From positions 441,500-505,499 of the forward strand of contig NZ_JAPQER010000001.1 of assembly GCF_026735135.1 (NCBI RefSeq): 64,000 nucleotides of DNA. Reading direction: 5' to 3'. The notes under the pieces are model-generated. The model saw only the letters and a program-made list of their open reading frames with translations. It was not told the DNA's origin and made no database searches. Source of the stretch: Clostridium aestuarii (GTDB taxonomy: Bacteria > Bacillota > Clostridia > Clostridiales > Clostridiaceae). The position numbers and the translations under genes are program-made. Each line of letters starts with the position of its first letter. Position 1 is the stretch's first letter. Shown in pieces: positions 15,966 to 25,344 of this stretch.

Positions 15966-17861
15966 TTGAATAAAATTAATTCTATTGACGAACTTAAAAT
16001 ATTTCATAACAGATATAAACAATTATTGGACATGCGTAATATATCTCATGAGGAAGAAATGACCTTTGAAAATACAAGATGTAAACGAGACGTTTTAATC
16101 TGTGGTGGAACTGGATGTAAATCTGCTGAAAGCGATATGATTTTAAAGAACTTAAAAGATGAAGCTGAAAAATCTGGTCTTTCTAATGAAGTACATATAG
16201 CTATGACTGGCTGCTTTGGTTTTTGCGAAAAAGGACCCATTGTAAAAGTTTCTCCTGATAATGTTTTTTATGTTCATGTATCACCAGAAGATGCTGAAGA
16301 AATAGTTCAAAAACATTTACTAAAAGGTGAAGTTGTAGAAAGACTTTTATATGAAGAACCTACTCTTAAAGAAAAAGTAAAAAGACAAGATGAAATGTCA
16401 TTCTATAAAAAGCAAGAAAGAATAGCACTTAGAAATTGTGGGCTTATAAATCCTGAAGATATAAAAGAATACATCGCAGAAAAGGGATATCTAGCATTAG
16501 GTAAAGTGTTAACTCAAATGACTCCTGATGAAGTTATAAAAGAAATTTCAAATTCAGGTCTTAGAGGACGCGGAGGCGGTGGATTCCCAACAGGTAAAAA
16601 ATGGTCCTTTGCTAAAATGCATGAAGCTGATCAAAAATATATAATCTGTAATGCTGATGAAGGAGATCCTGGTGCTTTCATGGATCGTTCTATTTTAGAA
16701 GGAGATCCTCACAGTATTATTGAAGCTATGGCAATAGCTGGATATTCTATAGGTGCTTCTATAGGTTGTATCTATATAAGAGCTGAGTATCCTCTTGCGA
16801 TTGAACGATTAAGACTAGCTATCAAAAATGCCCATGAATGTGGTCTTCTTGGAGATAAGATTTTAGGTACTAATTTTAGCTTTGATGTTAAAATCAAGTA
16901 TGGTGCAGGAGCTTTTGTATGTGGAGAAGAAACTGCTTTAATTCATTCTATTGAAGGTTGTAGAGGCGAACCTACAAATAAACCTCCATTCCCAGCTGAA
17001 AGCGGATTATGGAATAAGCCTACTTGTGTAAATAATGTTGAAACTCTAGCTAACATACCTGCTATCATAAATAAAGGTGCACAATGGTATAGTTCAATTG
17101 GTACAGAAACTTCTAAAGGAACTAAGGTATTTGCCTTAGCAGGAAAAATAAATAATGTAGGACTTGTTGAAGTTCCAATGGGTACAACTCTTAGAGAAAT
17201 CATATATGATATCGGTGGAGGCATTAAAAACGGACGTAAATTCAAAGCAGTACAAACAGGGGGGCCTTCTGGTGGATGTATAACTGCTGAATATCTAGAT
17301 ACTCCTATAGATTATGAATCACTTAACTCTATAGGCTCTATGATGGGCTCAGGTGGTATGATAGTTATGGACGAAGATAACTGTATGGTAGATATAGCCA
17401 AATTCTACCTTGAATTCACAGTTGAAGAATCCTGTGGAAAATGTACTCCTTGCCGTATAGGAACTAAGCGTTTACTTGAAATTCTTGAAAAAATAACTTC
17501 TGGTAAAGGAACTGCAGAAGATTTAGAAAATTTAAAAGAATTAAGTGAAACTATAAAAGATACCGCTCTTTGTGGACTTGGACAAACTGCACCAAATCCA
17601 GTACTAAGCACAATGAAATATTTTATGGACGAATTTGAAGCTCATATATATGAAAAACGTTGTCCTGCTGGAGTATGTAGTGATCTTCTTCATTACGAAA
17701 TTACAAACACCTGTATTGGTTGTACTAAATGTGCAAGACAATGTCCTGTATCATGTATTAGCGGTAGTGTTAAAGAAAAACATACTATAGATCAAGAAAA
17801 ATGTATTAAATGTGGTCAATGTTATAGTGCTTGCCCAGTTGGTGCAGTAGTAAAAAAATAA
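15966..17861 (+). CDS. hydB: [FeFe] hydrogenase beta subunit, NuoF-like flavoprotein
   Basis: A 631-residue fusion. Residues 1-125 form a thioredoxin-like 2Fe-2S domain (ICGGTGCKS, MTGCFGFCEKGP). It is followed by the FMN and NAD(H)-binding NuoF core (GRGGGGFPTGKKW near 200, GAGAFVCGEETAL near 312), the N3-type cluster (ESCGKCTPCR near 488) and a C-terminal two-cluster ferredoxin (CIGCTKCARQCP, CIKCGQCYSACP). The separate hndB gene of four-gene hydrogenases is absent because its domain is fused here. The start is TTG 15966, with GGAGGG 7 nt upstream. It transfers electrons between NADH, ferredoxin and HydA. Confidence 0.92.
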   Translation: MNKINSIDELKIFHNRYKQLLDMRNISHEEEMTFENTRCKRDVLICGGTGCKSAESDMILKNLKDEAEKSGLSNEVHIAMTGCFGFCEKGPIVKVSPDNVFYVHVSPEDAEEIVQKHLLKGEVVERLLYEEPTLKEKVKRQDEMSFYKKQERIALRNCGLINPEDIKEYIAEKGYLALGKVLTQMTPDEVIKEISNSGLRGRGGGGFPTGKKWSFAKMHEADQKYIICNADEGDPGAFMDRSILEGDPHSIIEAMAIAGYSIGASIGCIYIRAEYPLAIERLRLAIKNAHECGLLGDKILGTNFSFDVKIKYGAGAFVCGEETALIHSIEGCRGEPTNKPPFPAESGLWNKPTCVNNVETLANIPAIINKGAQWYSSIGTETSKGTKVFALAGKINNVGLVEVPMGTTLREIIYDIGGGIKNGRKFKAVQTGGPSGGCITAEYLDTPIDYESLNSIGSMMGSGGMIVMDEDNCMVDIAKFYLEFTVEESCGKCTPCRIGTKRLLEILEKITSGKGTAEDLENLKELSETIKDTALCGLGQTAPNPVLSTMKYFMDEFEAHIYEKRCPAGVCSDLLHYEITNTCIGCTKCARQCPVSCISGSVKEKHTIDQEKCIKCGQCYSACPVGAVVKK

Positions 17862-17897
17862 TATATGAATTATATTCCAATGAAAGAGGTGTAAAAT

Positions 17898-19631
17898 TTG
17901 AGTTTAATAACTTTAAATATAAACAATAGACAAGTTCAAGTAGAAGACGGCTCAACTATTTTAGAGGCAGCAAAAGTTCTTAACATTCACATTCCTACAT
18001 TATGTCATTTAAAACTTCATGATGATAAAACAATAAATCACCCTGGTTCTTGTAGAGTCTGTGTAGTTGAAGTAGAGGGAAGACGCAATTTAGCTCCTGC
18101 ATGTTCAACGCCTGTTACTCAAGGAATGTCAGTAAAAACAAATTCAATTAGAGCCATTAAAGCACGTAGAAATATTGTTCAGCTTCTACTTTCAGACCAT
18201 CCTAAAGACTGTCTGCTATGCGAAAAAAGCACAAACTGTGATCTTCAAAAAATAGCTGCTGATTTAGGTATTCGTGAAATAAAATATAAAGGAGAAATAT
18301 CTAGTTTTCCAAAAGATAATTCAAGCTATTCAATAATTAGAGATTTTGATAAATGTATTTTATGCAGACGTTGTGAAACAGTTTGTAATGAAATTCAAAC
18401 TGTAGGTGTATTATCTGCTATGAATAGAGGATTTAAAACTACTGTTGCTCCTGCTTTTGATCTTCCAATGATGGAAACAAATTGTACATTTTGTGGTCAA
18501 TGTGTAGCAGTCTGCCCTACTGGTGCTTTAACAGAAGTTAACTACGTACCACAAGTATGGAATGCAATAAACGATAAAGATAAAGTAGTTATTGTACAAA
18601 CTGCACCTGCAATTCGTGCGGCTCTGGGAGAAGAATTTGGGTTTGAACCTGGTACCCCTGTAACAGGTAAAATGGTAGCTGCTCTTAGATCTCTTGGATT
18701 TGATAAAGTATTTGATACTGATTTTGCAGCAGATTTAACTATAATTGAAGAAGCTAGTGAATTCATTCATAGATTAAATAGTGGTGGAAGACTTCCAATG
18801 TTAACTAGCTGCTGTCCTGGATGGATAAATTTCATAGAAAGCAATTTCCCTGAGCTTCTAGATATTCCATCTACTTGTAAATCCCCTCAACAAATGTTTG
18901 GTATAATTGCTAAAACATATTTTGCACAAAAGTTAAATGTAAAACCTGAAAATATAGTAGTTGTTTCAATCATGCCTTGCCTTGCTAAAAAATATGAAGC
19001 TGCAAGACCTGAAATGAAAACAAATGGTGTACGTGATGTAGATATCGTTATAAGTACAAGAGAGCTTGGTAAAATGATTAAAGAAGCTGGTATTGACTTT
19101 ATTTCACTAAAAGATGAAGATTTCGATGCACCGCTTGGAGAATCTACAGGTGCTGGAGTAATTTTTGGTACATCTGGTGGGGTTATGGAAGCAGCATTAC
19201 GTACAGCTCACGAATGGATAACCAATAAATCTATTCCTGATTTAGAATTCAAGTCTATTCGTGGAATCGAAGGTGTAAAAGAAGCTTCTGTTAAAATAAA
19301 TGATATGACCGTCAATGTAGCAATAGCAAATGGTCTTGGAAATGCTCGTAAATTACTAGAAGCTATAAAATCAGGTAAATCCAATTATCATATGATAGAA
19401 ATCATGGCTTGCCCTGGTGGATGCATCGGCGGCGGTGGTCAACCTTATATCCATGGTAATATAGAAATACTAGAAAAAAGATCCGAAGCTTTATATAAAG
19501 AAGATAAAAACAAAGCCTTAAGAAAATCTCATGATAATCCTTATATTGATAAATTATATAAAGAATTTTTAGGCGAACCTTATGGTGAAAAAGCTCACGA
19601 ACTTCTTCATACCTACTATACAAAAAAATAA
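17898..19631 (+). CDS. hydA: [FeFe] hydrogenase catalytic subunit
   Basis: A 577-residue catalytic subunit. It has an N-terminal 2Fe-2S domain (CHLKLHDDK, GSCRVCVVEV), a His-ligated 4Fe-4S motif (HPKDCLLCEKSTNC), two ferredoxin-type clusters (CILCRRCETVC, CTFCGQCVAVCP) and all three H-cluster motifs: TSCCPGW near residue 301, MPCLAKKYE near 358 and MACPGGCIGGGGQP near 502. It makes or oxidises H2 in the cytoplasm. With HydB and HydC it matches the trimeric bifurcating type using NADH plus ferredoxin, although the electron partner is inferred. The start is TTG 17898 with GAGGTG 6 nt upstream. A terminator follows. Confidence 0.95.
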   Translation: MSLITLNINNRQVQVEDGSTILEAAKVLNIHIPTLCHLKLHDDKTINHPGSCRVCVVEVEGRRNLAPACSTPVTQGMSVKTNSIRAIKARRNIVQLLLSDHPKDCLLCEKSTNCDLQKIAADLGIREIKYKGEISSFPKDNSSYSIIRDFDKCILCRRCETVCNEIQTVGVLSAMNRGFKTTVAPAFDLPMMETNCTFCGQCVAVCPTGALTEVNYVPQVWNAINDKDKVVIVQTAPAIRAALGEEFGFEPGTPVTGKMVAALRSLGFDKVFDTDFAADLTIIEEASEFIHRLNSGGRLPMLTSCCPGWINFIESNFPELLDIPSTCKSPQQMFGIIAKTYFAQKLNVKPENIVVVSIMPCLAKKYEAARPEMKTNGVRDVDIVISTRELGKMIKEAGIDFISLKDEDFDAPLGESTGAGVIFGTSGGVMEAALRTAHEWITNKSIPDLEFKSIRGIEGVKEASVKINDMTVNVAIANGLGNARKLLEAIKSGKSNYHMIEIMACPGGCIGGGGQPYIHGNIEILEKRSEALYKEDKNKALRKSHDNPYIDKLYKEFLGEPYGEKAHELLHTYYTKK

Positions 19632-19642
19632 AATAATACTAT

Positions 19643-19672
19643 AAAAGAAAAGTGCCACGCACTTTTCTTTAT
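19643..19672. terminator. Bidirectional terminator between hydA and the GHL10-like gene
   Basis: AAAGAAAAGTGC and GCACTTTTCTTT form a 12-bp stem with loop CAC, with T-rich sequence on both strands. It lies between convergent genes. Confidence 0.85.
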
Positions 19673-19680
19673 TTATTAAT

Positions 19681-21408
19681 TTAAAATTTATATATAGTAA
19701 CTTCCTCTTGCTTTGGAGGTTTTCCGTTGTAATATTGAAGCTTATACCATTTCTGCATTTTAATTTTATCTCCTAAATATTTACCTTCTACTGGAGAAGT
19801 AGAATCAATTAGTATATTAGATGTAGTATTAAATAAGAATATTCCATCAGCACCTTTTTTATATACATCATAAGTTCTTAATAGATATTGATCTATATTC
19901 AAGTATTCTTTTTTATGAACATAAAGTCCCATTTTCATTAATATTTCTTCTTTTTTTGTTAAATCGTGTCCTTTAACATCAGCAACAATTCCAATATATA
20001 ATTTTACCTTTGTACCTCTTACCATCTTTACATAAGGTGTTATATCAAAAAAATCTTCATTACTTATATTTGAAGGAATTAATCTATCTATATATCCTTT
20101 TTTAACCCAAGTTTTTATATCAAATCCATAAAAGAGAGGATTTTTATAGGGTATTCTTACTGTAATAGTCTTATTTTTAGGCATCTCATTTCTTAATTCA
20201 TTCATAAACTGATTCATAATAGCAATTTTTTCTTTTTGTTCAGCTTCTTGTCCCATCACTGTAGGATATCTACAGAAATCAAGCGTTACCCCATCTACGT
20301 TTTTAAAAGAAGCTGCTTCTTTAAGTACATTTTTTATATAAGTTCTAAATTTGGGATACTTATAGCTTATTGCTTGACTTCCTTTTTGAAGACAATTTTT
20401 ATATTCATCATACATCATTCCATTCAGAAATCCATATTTTTCAGGATTATAAAAAGCATTCATTCGCAGTGACGCATTAACCTTCATTCCAGCTTTTTCT
20501 CCTTCATCTGCTATAATCTCTAAAGGAGATTTTCCTGATTTTATAATATTCAAAATCTGTTTTCTTGCAATTCTATCTCCATCTCTAAACTGATAATCAT
20601 ATTTTTTATCATATTCAAAAGCTTCGCCTGCGTACCTGCTATTATAATTTAGCATACACGTAGTTCCTAGACACCAATTTATCTCTCCAACACCTTTTTC
20701 AGATAAAACTCCTACTGTTCTCATCTTTAAATCATTTCCATTTGGATAATTTCCTGAAAAGAAGTCTGAATACCCATCAAAATCATATATAATCCTATTA
20801 CCTTTTTTCCCTTCATCTAGCTTATTATATTCCTTTATCTCCTTACGAGTTAATCCAATTAATTTTATATAAGCTATTCTTGCTTTTCCAAAATTACAAG
20901 GTACAATTTCAACACTGTCTTCCTTAAAATTACAAACGCTCATATTTTTTTCGCAAATAAATTGTTTGCCTTCTAAATTATCATAAGAATTATTTTTCTT
21001 TCTAAAAACATATGAATCTTTATTTTCCGTTCGTCTTATTATAAATGCAGTTGTTCCAGACGCATATCCAACACAAACTTTAAACCATCCATTAAGCTTT
21101 ACAGGCAATTTCAATACTTGTGATTTATCAGTACTTTCAATTATAACTCCTTTATTTTTATCTCCTTCATATGCAGAAACATCCCAACTACCGTACATTG
21201 CATTCTTATTGTCATAATTAAGCATTTTATCTACTCTTCTAAATAAATAAATCTTTCCTGCTTTTGATGTTATAGTATCATTCGTTTGCAAATATACTAA
21301 GTCCTCTTTTGTATTATTTTTTATTTGAACTGCATACACACTACTAGGAAACATAAATATACACAAAATAATACCTATAATAAATCTCATTAACCATTTT
21401 TTCTGCAT
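19681..21408 (-). CDS. Secreted GHL10-like (family 10 glycosylhydrolase-like) protein
   Basis: A 575-residue exported protein with a signal peptide (MQKKWLMRFIIGIILCIFMF...VYA). An N-terminal beta-rich region of about 180 residues is followed by a TIM-barrel-like domain. Its signature DGVTLDFCRYP resembles the conserved DGIHLDYIRYP of GHL10 proteins, and TVRIPYKNPLFYGFDIKTW fits the later strands. Such proteins are thought to act on cell-wall or surface polysaccharides, but the substrate is unknown. ATG 21408 has GGAGGGG 4 nt upstream; the longer in-frame start lacks both site and signal. It is monocistronic. Confidence 0.75.
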   Translation of the reverse strand: MQKKWLMRFIIGIILCIFMFPSSVYAVQIKNNTKEDLVYLQTNDTITSKAGKIYLFRRVDKMLNYDNKNAMYGSWDVSAYEGDKNKGVIIESTDKSQVLKLPVKLNGWFKVCVGYASGTTAFIIRRTENKDSYVFRKKNNSYDNLEGKQFICEKNMSVCNFKEDSVEIVPCNFGKARIAYIKLIGLTRKEIKEYNKLDEGKKGNRIIYDFDGYSDFFSGNYPNGNDLKMRTVGVLSEKGVGEINWCLGTTCMLNYNSRYAGEAFEYDKKYDYQFRDGDRIARKQILNIIKSGKSPLEIIADEGEKAGMKVNASLRMNAFYNPEKYGFLNGMMYDEYKNCLQKGSQAISYKYPKFRTYIKNVLKEAASFKNVDGVTLDFCRYPTVMGQEAEQKEKIAIMNQFMNELRNEMPKNKTITVRIPYKNPLFYGFDIKTWVKKGYIDRLIPSNISNEDFFDITPYVKMVRGTKVKLYIGIVADVKGHDLTKKEEILMKMGLYVHKKEYLNIDQYLLRTYDVYKKGADGIFLFNTTSNILIDSTSPVEGKYLGDKIKMQKWYKLQYYNGKPPKQEEVTIYKF

Positions 21409-21508
21409 ACTTCCCCTCCGTCTGTCCATATTATGTCTATAGTATATTTCTATATAAACCATATTATAAGCATAAAATCACATTTTTTATTTATAAAATT
21501 TTTCTTAT

Positions 21509-22348
21509 TTATACACTTCTATCCATATCATTAAATCCATTTTTAAACCAATACTGAAAAGCTTTATAAACAGCCTTTTCTTCATGTTCTAATTTTGAAT
21601 ATAACTTTAACTTTTTATATCTTGTAACCATCATAGAAAGATAATTTACTGCATATTGTGTAATATTGTTTATAGAAACCGTTGGTTTAATCACTTCCTC
21701 TTTTTCTTTACATTTAATAAAATCTGATATTGTAAAAAATCTTCTACAATTAAATGGTCTTACTTCATATATAGAACATGAATTATCTTCTTTTAAAAAA
21801 ATACATGGTATGTTTTTCTTGCTATATGCTTCAATGACTTGGTTTTTATTTTCTTCATTCAATACTTCTTTGTATGAAGGAACTTCTTCTATAGTTTCTT
21901 TTACTTTTATCATAAACCTATTTATTTCATCTTCATTAAAATTTTTAACAACATATTCTCTAACGAGTTCTGCTTCTACCCCTGTGCAATCCATATAAAT
22001 ATGACAACAATGACTGCAGCCTTTTTTGCAAGGTGCATACTTTAAAAACTGTTCCATCCCTTGTTCTTCCATCTTATAAAGTTTTTTTAAATACTCTTTT
22101 CCTTTACTTACACTTAATTCTTGATTAGCAATTTGTGATAATAAAAGCTGTGAAATCTCATCATATACTTTACTACTTTCCGTATAATCAAATATTATTT
22201 CTTCATTTTTATAGTTCTTTCCTAAAGTTCTATATTCATGTTTTTGGCTTTTACAGCAATCCTTAAACTTTAATCCGCTGTCACAAATACACTGGTGCTC
22301 GTTATTTATTTTAATTTTTTTTTCAATATTAGTCATTCTAGTTTTCAT
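21509..22348 (-). CDS. SEC-C plus YkgJ-type cysteine-cluster protein
   Basis: A 279-residue protein with two metal-binding modules. A SEC-C zinc motif lies near the N-terminus (CICDSGLKFKDCC). A YkgJ/FliB-type cysteine cluster follows (CKKGCSHCCHIYMDC, later CIFLKEDNSCSIYEVRPFNCRRF). The cluster family probably binds iron-sulfur or zinc; no biochemical role is established for this combination. AGGAG lies 7 nt before ATG 22348. It is divergent from the germination operon and has no obvious partner. Confidence 0.78.
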   Translation of the reverse strand: MKTRMTNIEKKIKINNEHQCICDSGLKFKDCCKSQKHEYRTLGKNYKNEEIIFDYTESSKVYDEISQLLLSQIANQELSVSKGKEYLKKLYKMEEQGMEQFLKYAPCKKGCSHCCHIYMDCTGVEAELVREYVVKNFNEDEINRFMIKVKETIEEVPSYKEVLNEENKNQVIEAYSKKNIPCIFLKEDNSCSIYEVRPFNCRRFFTISDFIKCKEKEEVIKPTVSINNITQYAVNYLSMMVTRYKKLKLYSKLEHEEKAVYKAFQYWFKNGFNDMDRSV

Positions 22349-22599
22349 GTCCCCACTCCTACTCATTACTATTTAAAATATATTCACATTATTATATCAT
22401 ATCTTTTTTATATACTATGATTTGTATACCAATAACCAATAATTTAAGTTTTACTTATAAAAAAACTTTTTATAGCTATTAAAACCTATTACTTATCCCT
22501 CAGTCACCTAAATATTAATATCCAAATACTACCTCCATAATTACTAATATATTGTATATAATCTTATAATAAGCAAATACTAATTTTAGGGTGGTATTG

Positions 22600-24090
22600 A
22601 TGCTTAATAATATAGAAGAAAAAATCAATTTTATTTTTAATAAAACAGGAATAAATTGTCCTATTAATATAAAAAAATTTTATATAGGAAAATCTCCTAA
22701 ACTATTAGCTTGTATAATCTACATAGAAAACTTATCAGATAAAGATATAATTAACAGAGATATACTTACTCATTTAATGTTTAAAATAGATGAAGAAATA
22801 ATTATTGATAAAACTACTGCAGAATATATTTGTAGAAAATATATTCCTATGTCCAGTACCATAGTGAAAGATGACCTTAATGCTGCTGTAGATGCTATTA
22901 AAGTAGGTAAAGCAGTTATTTTAATTGATGGACTTAAAGAATTTATAATTTCAGATACAGTAGGTGGAGAACATAGGAACATATCAGATTCACTCAATGA
23001 ATCAGCAATAAGAGGTTCAAGAGAAGGATTTGTGGAAAATATTCAAACTAACATAAGTATACTTAGACGAAAAATAAAAGATAAAAATTTATCTATGGAA
23101 ACCTATGAAATAGGAAGACGTTCTCAAACAGATTTAGTTATAATGTATATTGATGATATAGTTGATAAAGATATTTTATGTGAAGTACGAAGAAGACTTA
23201 AAGCTATAGACATTGATTCCATAAACGATACAGGAATGCTTGAGCAATATATAGAAGATCATCCTTATTCCCCTTTCCCACAGGTTTTTGGAACAGAAAG
23301 ACCGGACATTGTAAAAGCAAATTTAATGGAAGGTAAAATAGCTATTTTATTAAATGGTACTCCTCATGTAATTACAGTACCAGCATTATTTATAGAATTT
23401 TTTCAAGCTGTTGAAGATTATCACGAAAGAACACTTGTTTCTTCTTTTTCTAGAATTTTAAGAACTTTAGCAACCTTTATAATAATTATTATAGCTCCTA
23501 CATATTTAACACTAATATCCTACAATGTAGAATTAATACCCGTTAAATTTATAACTCCTATAATTGAATCACGAAAGGGTATAGCTTTATCACCTATTCT
23601 TGAAATATTATCAATGGAATTAGTTGTAGAATTTCTAAGAGAAGGTGGTCTCAGACTTCCTCCTAAAATAGCAGGAACTTTAAGCATAGTTGGTGGTATC
23701 ATCATAGGAAATACAGCAGTAGAATCAAAAGTAGTAAGTCCTTCTACTTTACTTATAGTTGGAATAGGAGTAATTTCCACTTTTTTGATACCTAATTACG
23801 AAATGTCTCTCAGTATAAGATTTATCAGATTTCCTATGATTTTTTTAGCAAATGCTATGGGTTTTTTAGGTATAATTTCTGGGTTGTTTTTTCTATTAAT
23901 TATCCTTTCATCTATGAAAAGCTTTGGAGTGTCTTATTTTTCAATAAACAGCAGCGATTTAAAGGATATTTTTATAAGAGCACCTTTATGGTATATGAAC
24001 AAAACCCCTAAGTCAGTACCAAATAATAATCCTATACGTCAAACAAACTTTAGAAAAAAGTTATGGAGGAAAAATAATAAGAATGAATAA
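22600..24090 (+). CDS. gerAA: GerA-family spore germination receptor A subunit
   Basis: A 496-residue GerA-type protein. It has a soluble N-terminal half (residues about 1-270) with the signature FPQVFGTERPD, then four to five membrane segments including the conserved GGLRLPPKIAGTLSIVGG and IGNTAVESKVVSPSTL. In the inner membrane of the spore it forms the germinant-gated receptor with the B and C subunits. AGGGTGG lies 5 nt before ATG 22600. It overlaps the next gene by 8 nt. The germinant cannot be read from sequence. Confidence 0.92.
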   Translation: MLNNIEEKINFIFNKTGINCPINIKKFYIGKSPKLLACIIYIENLSDKDIINRDILTHLMFKIDEEIIIDKTTAEYICRKYIPMSSTIVKDDLNAAVDAIKVGKAVILIDGLKEFIISDTVGGEHRNISDSLNESAIRGSREGFVENIQTNISILRRKIKDKNLSMETYEIGRRSQTDLVIMYIDDIVDKDILCEVRRRLKAIDIDSINDTGMLEQYIEDHPYSPFPQVFGTERPDIVKANLMEGKIAILLNGTPHVITVPALFIEFFQAVEDYHERTLVSSFSRILRTLATFIIIIIAPTYLTLISYNVELIPVKFITPIIESRKGIALSPILEILSMELVVEFLREGGLRLPPKIAGTLSIVGGIIIGNTAVESKVVSPSTLLIVGIGVISTFLIPNYEMSLSIRFIRFPMIFLANAMGFLGIISGLFFLLIILSSMKSFGVSYFSINSSDLKDIFIRAPLWYMNKTPKSVPNNNPIRQTNFRKKLWRKNNKNE

Positions 24091-25183
24091 TATGGATAAA
24101 AAATTTATCACATCCAATCAAGTAACTGCTCTATTGCTAGGCTCTACCGTTGGTCCTGGATTATTAAAATCACCTAACGTCCTTGTGGAACAGGTTGGAC
24201 AGGATGCTTGGATTTCTTCAATAATAGGCTTGATTTATCCAGCATATATTCTTTTTATAAGCAACTACATAATAAAAAAGCATCCTGATGATACTCTATT
24301 GAAATTAAGTAGGAAATTTCTTGGAACTTCATTAGGAAATATTTTTAATATAATTTTTGCAAGTCAATGGATTATTTTTATGACATCAATAGCATCAGAT
24401 TTAATCAAAATATCTAGAATTTACTTTGTATCTTTCTTAACCCCAACAAAGGTTCTTCTTATTGGTATCACTATAAGCTTTTACGCAGCTTATGAAGGAT
24501 TAGAAACTTTAGCAAAGATATGTGAAGTAAATATGTATTTACTTATAATAATAATGCTTTTTTCAATAGCATCTTTAAAATATGGTAAGCTGTTAAATCT
24601 TCAACCTGTATTATCCTCAGATATAAAAGATATATTTAGTTCAAGTATACTATCTTCATATTACTATATAGGCTTTGAATTCTTGCTCATAATTTCTCCT
24701 TATGTTAAACATATTAACGAAATAAAAAAAGCAAGTTTAAAAGCTTTATTCATTGGTGGATTAATATGGGTATGGGTTGTTGTTATAACAATTTACTACT
24801 TAGGGATAGATGTAATACCTAAGACTTATTGGTCTTTCATACTAGTTTTTGAAAGCATTAATGTACCAATAATTAATAACTTTAGATATATATTTATGTT
24901 TATATGGACTTTTGTAATATTCAGAATTTTAGCTAATCACTGCTTTACTTCTTATTTCATTATAAACGATATTACAAATATAGATATTAAGAAAATACTA
25001 TCTTTCTTATATCCAATAGTATGTATTCTCTCATTCCAATTTTTAAATATAAATTTTTATAAAAAAGTATTAGATATTATTTCTCCTATATTTGCAATCT
25101 TTAATACTATTTTCATTTCATTAATAGCCGTACTATCTACCTTTAATAAAAATCATATTACAGTTAATAAACTTAATAATTAA
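24083..25183 (+). CDS. gerAB: GerB-family spore germination receptor B subunit
   Basis: A 366-residue protein with about ten membrane segments of the APC/spore-permease family (start SNQVTALLLGSTVGPGLLKSPN). In receptors of this class the B subunit binds the germinant in a transporter-like pocket. ATG 24083 is used although GGAGG is 13 nt away, because the next ATG is further. The 8-nt overlap with the A gene supports coupling. Confidence 0.92.
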   Translation: MNNMDKKFITSNQVTALLLGSTVGPGLLKSPNVLVEQVGQDAWISSIIGLIYPAYILFISNYIIKKHPDDTLLKLSRKFLGTSLGNIFNIIFASQWIIFMTSIASDLIKISRIYFVSFLTPTKVLLIGITISFYAAYEGLETLAKICEVNMYLLIIIMLFSIASLKYGKLLNLQPVLSSDIKDIFSSSILSSYYYIGFEFLLIISPYVKHINEIKKASLKALFIGGLIWVWVVVITIYYLGIDVIPKTYWSFILVFESINVPIINNFRYIFMFIWTFVIFRILANHCFTSYFIINDITNIDIKKILSFLYPIVCILSFQFLNINFYKKVLDIISPIFAIFNTIFISLIAVLSTFNKNHITVNKLNN

Positions 25184-25185
25184 CT

Positions 25186-25300
25186 ATGAATAATTAATCA
25201 TTGTAGATACTTTGCTACGCAAAATTTTAATTTTAGACTTTCTTCATAAACAGAGAATTATCATTCATTATTAATTCTTAACTGTTAATTATTCATTATA
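25186..25300. repeat. Small inverted-repeat element between gerAB and gerAC
   Basis: ATGAATAATTAA near the left end recurs as TTAATTATTCAT near the right end, about 105 nt apart. The inner part has no open frame. It interrupts an otherwise tightly packed operon. Such AT-rich elements are common between clostridial genes, but mobility is inferred only. Confidence 0.35.
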
Positions 25301-25344
25301 TGAAGTTTTAAATTTTAAAATTTCATAATTTCAGGAGGAAAATT

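Noticed and set aside
22554..22582. Sigma-G promoter directly before the gerA operon
   Set aside because: GTATA-N17-AATACTA is similar, but transcription would begin inside the ribosome site.
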